Assembly: GCA_964409165.1 (NCBI GenBank)
Contig: CAYPCH010000030.1
Coordinates: 1-31,906 of the forward strand
Length of the DNA: 31,906 nucleotides
Source of the DNA: CAYPCH01 sp964409165
GTDB lineage: Bacteria > Bacillota > Clostridia > Acetivibrionales > Acetivibrionaceae
Reading direction: 5' to 3'
Each line of letters begins with the position of its first letter. Positions within the stretch are counted from its first letter, which is position 1. This document shows positions 26,648 to 31,906 of this stretch, in pieces. A model generated the notes under the pieces. The model was not told the origin of the DNA, ran no database searches, and worked only from the letters and a program-made list of their open reading frames with translations. Both the position numbers and the translations under genes were made by a program.

Positions 26648-26940
26648 GACACGGGGACGGCAGACTGTGTGAGTTCTTAGCAAGATGTAACATGATGCAA
26701 TAAGATGTAACAAGATGTAACAAGATGTAACAAGATGTAACGTGATGGAGGTTCTTAGAAGTTCCTGTGTCTGCCGCTTATTTTAAAANNNNNNNNNNNN
26801 NNNNNNNNNNNNNNNNNNNNNNNNNNNNNNNNNNNNNNNNNNNNNNNNNNNNNNNNNNNNNNNNNNNNNNNNNNNNNNNNNNNNNNNNGATGTAACGTGA
26901 TGGAGGTTCTTAGAAGTTCCTGTGTCTGCCGCTTATTTTA
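26648..26940. repeat. Second repeat cluster: inverted arms, six decamers, and a duplication across a gap
   Basis: The left arm starts GACACGGGGACGGCAGAC (26648-26665) and matches in reverse GTCTGCCG (26769-26776) and the partly conserved GTTCTTAG neighbourhood. Between the arms lie six 10-bp units of the CAAGATGTAA type (26681-26740). The segment ending GATGTAACGTGATGGAGG...TTATTTTAAAA occurs both before (26734-26788) and after (26889-26942) the N block, so the gap sits in a direct duplication. Confidence 0.8.
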
Positions 26941-26944
26941 AAAG

Positions 26945-26988
26945 AAAAGACTCAACCAGTGCATAAACACTGAATGTTGGGTCTTTTC
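26945..26988. terminator. Bidirectional terminator between the M60-like and second BlaR1-like genes
   Basis: AAAAGACTCAAC (26945-26956) pairs with GTTGGGTCTTTT (26976-26987), and CAGTG (26957-26961) with CACTG (26968-26972) extends the stem. A and T runs on both ends suit both convergent genes. The rest of 26989-27101 shows nothing recognisable. Confidence 0.75.
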
Positions 26989-27101
26989 TCAATTCGTGCA
27001 AAATCCCGATCAGCAATTTTTTATTGTAATGCGACAGCCCCCATATTGATATATTCTTTTATATTGAAGCCACAGTATTCAGCTTTAGCCAAGCAAATTC
27101 A

Positions 27102-29342
27102 CTAAGGTACGTAATGTGCCAAAACTATTTTTAGCTGTCCATCGCTTCCGATAATAAAATTATAGTAAAAGTACTTGATATCGTCGTATTCTTTTAAAAA
27201 GTTGCTGTCCAGCAATGGCATTTCATAAAGCCCATAGGTGTTATTATTTGGAGGGACAATCGGTGCAACCTTCGCCCCCATATCTATAGGATAGGTTTCA
27301 ACTTTATTGAGATCTTCAATACTGTAGCCATTGGGATTATTATCACCTATTCCATCAGGAATAAATTTCATTGTATTGATACGTACAGCCACAGGCTCCC
27401 CATTTTCCATTTCAAAACCTTCTATCCTTCCAAATACTTTTTTGCCGCCTCCGGCAATATATTGTGCCGCATTAGTCTGCAAATCAATTATACTAAAAGG
27501 ACCATGTCCAAAGCTAAAGCTGTTTTTTACCTTATCCATTATACTCTGATCAGCATATTTTGAGTTAATGGATATTAGAGCTTCCCGAAAGGCCTCATCA
27601 TCGTACAAAAATTCTTGGATTAAACTTTCGTCAGCTGTATAAGCTTCCTCGGATTTACTAAAGTTATACGGAATTACTTCAATTGTACCTACATTGCTAT
27701 CTCCGTCATACATATACCATATAGGTTGAGACAATTCTATCGCCTTAATATCCCAATTCTCCGGTATCTCCACAGTAAAGAAACTTGAGCCCACTACCTT
27801 AAATCCTTCGTTTGATGCCTTTGGTCTTTGATCCCCTAAAAGGCTAATCCAATCTGCCACATTTTCAATCTGTTGCGACATGGATTTATATTCACTGCTT
27901 ACTTCCTCATTATCAACAGGATACTGCACATCAGAAGGCCACCTGATATAATAGGTATAGCCATTCCCCTGCAAAAGAATTTGCTGTCTTTGAGGAGCCT
28001 GCTGCATATCCTGTTCGGTTATTAATTCTCCTACAGTCCTGACTATAGTAAATAATAAACCTGTACCCTTATTGTACTCTTCATACACTTTCTTGCTGAA
28101 AACTTCAATACTGGCTTCTGATTCCTCCACTATATATTTATTCTTCCACTCCTCCGGCAAATTCAATGAAAATCCAAGGGCTTCGCTTTCATATTTATTC
28201 ATTATCTTATTACTTTCTTTGATTTTTATATCCGCATTTTGATTGCAACTTATCAATAATCCCATGACACCTATGAGCAATGCCACAAATATCAGTGAAA
28301 TTACACCTTTCCTCTTTTTACGCAAATCGAATAGACTTGTAAACCTTCTTTTAAGCATCTTCTTTCCCCCTCCAAAATACGTTGAAAACACTGCCTTTGA
28401 CCTATTACCTTTGTAAACTGACATCAGTATAGCCTCACTGTAATCTTTTCGATAACCCACATTTTGATTTTCCACCACTGCCGCATCACAGGACAATTCC
28501 ACATCCTTATTTGCTTCCACTGACATAATATGAACCAACGGATTGAACCAATGAACTGCTCTGGCAAGTAAAATCAGTGTCTTGTATAGAATATCCCTGC
28601 GTTTAATATGAATAACTTCATGGCAGAGTATCATTTTTAAGTGCTGTTTTGAAAAATCCGTATCCGGCAATAAAAGAACAGGATTCCAAAAACCCAAAAC
28701 CATAGGACTTTTGATTATTTTGCATATCATTATGGGTATATTTCTATAAATCTTTATCTTTTTTAACACTCTGTCATAAGTCTCAAGCAGTTCTTGATCT
28801 GTAACATGCCGACACCATGATCTGATTTTTCTGCGGTATGAAAAATATACAATCAGCTGGTATGCCAAAAATAAAACAGTACCCACAATCCATAGGATGC
28901 TTAAAACGCTTAAAATACTTACTATATTAAAACTATCGGTGGTAGATTTCTGATAATGTACAGCTTCATTCTGAGGCAATACCAGATTATTATTAGCCCA
29001 AATTTCATCCTCAGAATTTCCATTTGCAAAATTTTCATTTACAGTATTTTTAATCATCTGCTCTCCAATTGCTTCAGTTTGTTCAATCGGATGTGCGTTT
29101 TGTTGATTGTTAATTTCGTAGGCAGATGTTATCATTTCCGATTCATACAATCGTATGGGGGCATTTGGTAATGAAATATTAAAAGGAATGAGCAGTCGCA
29201 CTGAAAGAACTAGCCACACCCAATATCTCCACTTTGCAGTGTAGTTTTTGTCCAACACCTTTGAGAATATAAGTAATAATGCAATTACAACCGACACAGC
29301 CAACGTAGTCTCTACAATAGTCTCAAAAAAGCTTTCAACCAT
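27102..29342 (-). CDS. BlaR1-type M56 membrane metalloprotease sensor (copy 2)
   Basis: The 746-residue form starts at ATG 29342 (GGGGAGG 9 bases upstream), 4 nt after the repressor stop; the longer frame would overlap the repressor gene. It has N-terminal membrane helices, the M56 site HEVIH (241-245), the later VELSCDAAVV glutamate, and the conserved YFGGGKKMLKRRF stretch before the last helix (VISLIFVALLIGVMGLLISC). The exported C-terminus (about 345-746) has no penicillin-binding motif. It contains two segments of the ESEALGFSLNLPEEW and FTVEIPENWDIKAIE type, resembling PsbP/DUF1795-like folds, and it differs entirely from the sensor of copy 1. The family suggests signal-triggered cleavage of the adjacent BlaI-like repressor. 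The ligand is unknown. Confidence 0.88.
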   Translation of the reverse strand: MVESFFETIVETTLAVSVVIALLLIFSKVLDKNYTAKWRYWVWLVLSVRLLIPFNISLPNAPIRLYESEMITSAYEINNQQNAHPIEQTEAIGEQMIKNTVNENFANGNSEDEIWANNNLVLPQNEAVHYQKSTTDSFNIVSILSVLSILWIVGTVLFLAYQLIVYFSYRRKIRSWCRHVTDQELLETYDRVLKKIKIYRNIPIMICKIIKSPMVLGFWNPVLLLPDTDFSKQHLKMILCHEVIHIKRRDILYKTLILLARAVHWFNPLVHIMSVEANKDVELSCDAAVVENQNVGYRKDYSEAILMSVYKGNRSKAVFSTYFGGGKKMLKRRFTSLFDLRKKRKGVISLIFVALLIGVMGLLISCNQNADIKIKESNKIMNKYESEALGFSLNLPEEWKNKYIVEESEASIEVFSKKVYEEYNKGTGLLFTIVRTVGELITEQDMQQAPQRQQILLQGNGYTYYIRWPSDVQYPVDNEEVSSEYKSMSQQIENVADWISLLGDQRPKASNEGFKVVGSSFFTVEIPENWDIKAIELSQPIWYMYDGDSNVGTIEVIPYNFSKSEEAYTADESLIQEFLYDDEAFREALISINSKYADQSIMDKVKNSFSFGHGPFSIIDLQTNAAQYIAGGGKKVFGRIEGFEMENGEPVAVRINTMKFIPDGIGDNNPNGYSIEDLNKVETYPIDMGAKVAPIVPPNNNTYGLYEMPLLDSNFLKEYDDIKYFYYNFIIGSDGQLKIVLAHYVP

Positions 29343-29346
29343 CGCA

Positions 29347-29721
29347 TCATACCTCCCCTTTTGATTTTTCTTCAATAAAACTTTTTAATTCCTCTAGGTC
29401 TTCGTCGCTGATTACCTGATTTTGATATAGTTCTGCTACCATGTTTTTTATAGAGCTATCGTAAAATTTCTCCAAGAAATTCTTATTCTTAATTCCCATG
29501 TAATCTTCTTCTTTAACCAAAGGGGTGTAAATATTGCTTTTACCTTGACTCTCGCATTTCAAATAACCTTTATCAACCAACCGTGCAAGAAAATTCAGTA
29601 CCGTAGTCTTGGCCCAGCCCTTATCGCTCAAAGCCTCTCCAACATACGAAGATTTGACCGGTTCATTAACCCTCCATATAGCAATCATAATCTCCAGTTC
29701 ACTTTCAGACAGCCTTTTCAT
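29347..29721 (-). CDS. BlaI/MecI family transcriptional repressor (copy 2)
   Basis: This is a 124-residue winged-helix repressor, the same length as copy 1 and clearly paralogous. It begins MKRLSESELEIMIAIWRVNEPVKSSYV; the recognition region is WAKTTVLNFLARLVDKGYL and the wing is CESQGKSNIYTP. The C-terminal dimer helices end in EELKSFIEEKSKGEV. ATG 29721 is chosen because AAAGGAGG lies just upstream; the longer reading would run through the promoter. It forms a two-gene operon with the following M56 protease and is probably autoregulated. Confidence 0.93.
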   Translation of the reverse strand: MKRLSESELEIMIAIWRVNEPVKSSYVGEALSDKGWAKTTVLNFLARLVDKGYLKCESQGKSNIYTPLVKEEDYMGIKNKNFLEKFYDSSIKNMVAELYQNQVISDEDLEELKSFIEEKSKGEV

Positions 29722-29739
29722 GTCTATCCTCCTTTTTGT

Positions 29740-29798
29740 TCTACACGTGTAGAGCATCGTTCTAATTACATTCTACATCTGTGGAGCGTAATTGTCAA
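29740..29798 (-). promoter_or_regulatory. Promoter with two dyad operators for blaI/blaR1-like operon 2
   Basis: On the minus strand TTGACA (29798-29793), a 17-bp spacer and TAGAAT (29775-29770). The perfect 14-bp dyad TCTACACGTGTAGA (29740-29753) and the near copy TCTACATCTGTGGA (29772-29785), which overlaps the -10, fit the TACA-N2-TGTA BlaI pattern. The layout copies operon 1 but the operator sequence differs. Confidence 0.78.
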
Positions 29799-29844
29799 GA
29801 TATTATTTTTTTCAGACAAAGTGAAATAATAAATAGCCAATGAC

Positions 29845-30033
29845 TCAAATAAATTCAGGTATAATAAAAATTCGGATTACTGCCAATATCAAAACAAATG
29901 CAACCGCCAGAAATACACATAATCTGCTTAACTCGCATTCTGTATCCTGCTTTTTGAGGTTTGAATAAATGATATGTTGTATTTCTTTTAAGTTCATTTC
30001 AAATTCATCCCCAGACAATTTATATTTTTTCAT
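29845..30033 (-). CDS. Small single-pass membrane protein
   Basis: This 62-residue open frame has a charged N-terminal half (KLSGDEFEMNLKEIQHIIYSNLKKQDTECELSR) followed by one transmembrane helix (LCVFLAVAFVLILAVIRIFII). No strong SD precedes ATG 30033; the internal ATG at residue 13 has GGGGAT upstream and may be the true start. It lies upstream of the second BlaI/BlaR1 operon in the same direction but before that operon's promoter. No family was recognised. Confidence 0.5.
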   Translation of the reverse strand: MKKYKLSGDEFEMNLKEIQHIIYSNLKKQDTECELSRLCVFLAVAFVLILAVIRIFIIPEFI

Positions 30034-30129
30034 ATGGTTGTACAGAATTTTTCTGGTCGAAACGGTTAAATTGTCTTGCTACATACAAAGTTCCCTGCCT
30101 CTTTAAATATTTATTATTCTTGTTGTGAC

Positions 30130-30257
30130 TATCCTTTCCGTCTATCAATGTAGAATAAGGCTACAAAAAAGATAAGGAAAATTAAAATGATAAATAGTCC
30201 GTCAACTGGATTGCTTTTAATTGCCTCTATCAACTGTTTAGCCTGCTCATAACACAA
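30130..30257 (-). pseudogene. Possible frameshifted small membrane protein gene
   Basis: From TTG 30257, with GAGGTGG 6 bases upstream, the frame reads CYEQAKQLIEAIKSNPVDGLFIILI and soon stops at TAG 30162. Shifting one base at about 30180 continues it as FLIFFVALFYIDRRKG with a stop at 30130. This would complete a tidy 42-residue protein with an amphipathic start, one membrane helix and a basic tail. It is either a real single-base deletion or a chance reading. Confidence 0.35.
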
Positions 30258-30487
30258 AATTGACCACCTCGGATTTTGTTGTATACTTTTTATCTACAAT
30301 AAATATACAAGCAGATTAATCAAATATAAACAATCTAATGGTACGTACCGATGTTTACTATACGGTAATAAACCTTTCCAGTATCCGCATTCAATAAATA
30401 ACTTGTAAAATGTAATACTTTAGAACAATTATAACCAACCTAAATTATATAATCAATATAAATTTTTTGCTTTAAAATGAGGTTTTT
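30258..30487. promoter_or_regulatory. Intergenic region with palindrome GGTACGTACC ahead of the small XRE gene
   Basis: GGTACGTACC (30340-30349) is a perfect 10-bp palindrome. TTGTATA (30279-30285) and TATACAA (30304-30310) form an inverted pair. A TATAAT (30448-30453) lies 35 bp before the XRE start without a good -35. These are candidate regulator sites only; nothing else is visible. Confidence 0.3.
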
Positions 30488-30739
30488 ATGAAAATTTACT
30501 GGTATAAAGGGTCAAAAAACATAATCGGAAAAAGGGTCAAAGAAGCCCGAAAAAAGGCTGTCCCTGTAATTACGCAGGAGGACTTGACCGCAAGACTTGA
30601 AGTTTTAGGCTATAATATCGACAGGGTTTCTATAAGTAAAATTGAGTCTGGCAACAGGTTTGTTGCAGATTATGAAGTTGTAGGATTGGCTAAAGCTTTA
30701 AATGTAGATGTTAAATGGCTGTTGACGGGCGAAAAATAA
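30488..30739 (+). CDS. Small XRE-family DNA-binding protein
   Basis: This 83-residue protein consists almost only of an XRE/Cro helix-turn-helix: IGKRVKEARKKAVPVITQEDLTARLEVLGYNIDRVSISKIESGNRFVADYEVVGLAKALNVDVKWLL. The motif ISKIESGNRF and the ending VKWLLTGEK are typical of stand-alone XRE repressors. SD GAGG lies 5 bases before the ATG. There is no partner gene on the same strand. Its target may be its own upstream palindrome or the minus-strand small genes. Confidence 0.85.
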   Translation: MKIYWYKGSKNIIGKRVKEARKKAVPVITQEDLTARLEVLGYNIDRVSISKIESGNRFVADYEVVGLAKALNVDVKWLLTGEK

Positions 30740-30844
30740 TCCTTGTTTATACTCCCACAGCTATAGGCATGTAAGCATTTTACAGCTATAGCCGTTCAAT
30801 TTACCCTTCCCTATTTTGTTGTGTTCAGAATCATTACCATGCCG

Positions 30845-31009
30845 CTATTTAGGACGTTTACTATATGCTTTACTTAATATTTCAATTCTTATTACTTTAA
30901 CAAGGAATATTTCTATTTTTTCTACATAAGTACTACCGTTATATTTTGGTACTACAACAAATAAAACAAGTACAAATAATAATACTGCAGCATAATTAAA
31001 AAAAGCACC
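30845..31009 (-). pseudogene. In-frame continuation after the stop of the small membrane protein gene
   Basis: Directly after the TAA (31012-31010) of the next gene, the same frame stays open for 54 codons to TAG 30845. It encodes a second hydrophobic helix (YAAVLLFVLVLFVVVP) and a basic tail (ending LSKAYSKRPK). There is no usable start codon in it, so it can only be expressed as part of the upstream gene. It is therefore probably a nonsense-truncated 3' end. Confidence 0.45.
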
Positions 31010-31342
31010 TTAAAGGTTTAATAACATAATACCATATCCAATTAGCCCTATAATAGTTAAAGCACACCAGAATACCAGTATTTTTTTGATTGATTTAAGT
31101 ATATCCATCGTTTTCATTGCTGTATACTGTTGCAATTGAACATCCTCGACATAATGCGGCTCAATCTTGTAGTAACAATACTTTTTTAATTTATAGTTAT
31201 AACTATCTTCTGTATGTATATGCTTTTTTTCTTCCGCAGTCAATTTTTTAAATAAATCATCTGTCATATCAGGCAACTCAGTTTTCTCCGGAAAGTTTTG
31301 AATTAAAAATTTTCTTTTGTAGTCTTCAAAAATTTTACTCAT
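31010..31342 (-). CDS. Hypothetical membrane protein, probably truncated by a stop codon
   Basis: This 110-residue protein starts at ATG 31342 with GGAGG 5 bases upstream. The N-terminal 80 residues are soluble and charged (KIFEDYKRKFLIQNFPEKTELPDMTDDLFKKLTAEEKKHI), and the end is one membrane helix (ILVFWCALTIIGLIGYGIMLL). The same frame continues beyond the stop into a second helix, so the original protein may have been about 165 residues with two helices. No family was recognised. Confidence 0.6.
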   Translation of the reverse strand: MSKIFEDYKRKFLIQNFPEKTELPDMTDDLFKKLTAEEKKHIHTEDSYNYKLKKYCYYKIEPHYVEDVQLQQYTAMKTMDILKSIKKILVFWCALTIIGLIGYGIMLLNL

Positions 31343-31479
31343 GTGCACCTCCAAAATATTTATTCAATGGTGCTATATTCGCCATAATTTTTATAATCCC
31401 TCCATTTTAAAAACAGGGTAGTACCAGCATCCGTGCTCTGTAGCGTAAATTAAATGTAAGCAAATGGTATTGGGTAGAA

Positions 31480-31569
31480 TTAAGTATAAGTTATAATTTC
31501 AATCCCTTGATATTTAGCTCTTCTAATCATGTCTTTTGTTCCTTTACTACACATACCCCAATATTGGAA
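31480..31569 (-). pseudogene. Possible short gene remnant (nuclease-like C-terminus)
   Basis: The minus strand is open for 29 codons reading FQYWGMCSKGTKDMIRRAK and then YQGIEIITYT. The pattern of a small residue, Lys-Gly, then an amphipathic helix and a hydrophobic strand resembles the end of restriction-endonuclease-fold proteins. It is too short to assign and has no SD. Confidence 0.2.
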
Positions 31570-31906
31570 TTAAAATTTTTTACAAATAACATAGCAAGGA
31601 AAGAGGGCTTTCGATCACACACTTATTTTTAAACTCTTGTTTATAAATTATTAGAGAAGCATGTACAAAATCAGTTAAAGAAATTAATTTTGTACAATAT
31701 GAATTTTAATTCTAGTACTTGAATAATTTTCTATGTCATGTTATAGTTTAACAAAGATGCGGATAAAGTGTAATAACTTTATACAATAAAGAAATATATT
31801 GGGGGTAATGATGTGAAAAAACGTTTTGTAGTTTCTATTTTACTTTTTTTATTATATGAGTTACGATAAAGGTATTACAAGGTAAACATCTCCATACAAT
31901 TTTAGG
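31570..31906. other. Right-end noncoding region
   Basis: The inverted pair TGTACAAAAT (31662-31671) / ATTTTGTACA (31687-31696) is a perfect 10-bp stem with a 15-base loop, a candidate operator. A GTG (31813) after GGGGG opens an 18-residue peptide (MKKRFVVSILLFLLYELR) resembling a signal peptide that stops at 31869, perhaps the start of a broken secreted-protein gene. Nothing else is seen. Confidence 0.35.

Noticed and set aside
26681..26740. Plasmid-type iteron array (CAAGATGTAA decamers)
   Set aside because: No replication protein or partition gene is nearby, and the decamers lie within a larger duplicated repeat cluster.
30022..30142. Minus-strand open stretch reading KNNKYLKRQGTLYVARQFNRF
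   Set aside because: It looks protein-like but has no start codon with an SD, is only 38 codons long and conflicts with the neighbouring frames. It was noted only as further sign of decay in this region.

Overview
The window is about 32 kb of AT-rich DNA from a cellulosome-producing clostridium. It encodes a family 9 cellulase with a type I dockerin whose duplicated segments carry Ser-Thr/Thr-Ser-Thr-Asp-Tyr recognition motifs, as in the Acetivibrio/Hungateiclostridium (Clostridium thermocellum) group. The genus-level placement is inference. The scaffold has four 100-N gaps (4016-4115, 8848-8947, 19576-19675, 26789-26888), and each lies inside a repeat.

Left part (1-8825): a 135-bp foldback element precedes a GH9-CBM3c-CBM3-dockerin cellulase. 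Convergent to it, behind a shared bidirectional terminator, is a very large secreted protein (FN3, FN3, beta-helix, CBM-like domain, 24-residue Cys-Trp repeats, beta-helix) interrupted by an assembly gap. Divergent from that is a membrane GGDEF + HD-GYP cyclic-di-GMP enzyme.

Middle (8826-19736): a BlaI/BlaR1-type repressor-protease operon with a clear promoter and operators; a RAYT (REP-associated HUH tyrosine transposase) preceded by five tandem TATAAT-bearing 9-mers; a WG-repeat lipoprotein; an intact ECF sigma/DUF4179 anti-sigma pair; next to it a second such pair fused by an internal deletion; and a DUF4190-type membrane protein whose frame is broken by one amber codon. Eight or more copies of a 26-31 bp palindromic repeat (arms GTGAGTCAG/CTGACTCAC, core GGGACGGTTCT) lie between 8832 and 19729, close to gene ends and on both sides of the RAYT. 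This looks like a local RAYT/REP colony.

Right part (19737-31906): a polyamine operon (XRE-cupin regulator, potA, potB, potC, potD) with overlapping genes, a consensus promoter and a three-half-site operator; a secreted M60-like metallopeptidase with carbohydrate-binding-like domains; a second, structurally different repeat cluster; a second BlaI/BlaR1 operon on the minus strand with its own dyad operators; and a decaying 2-kb end with small membrane proteins, a short XRE regulator and gene remnants. Repeated themes are extracellular sensing at the envelope (two BlaR1 proteases with non-penicillin-binding sensor domains, anti-sigma factors, a WG lipoprotein), plant-wall degradation, and several visible gene-decay events clustered around the palindromic repeats.
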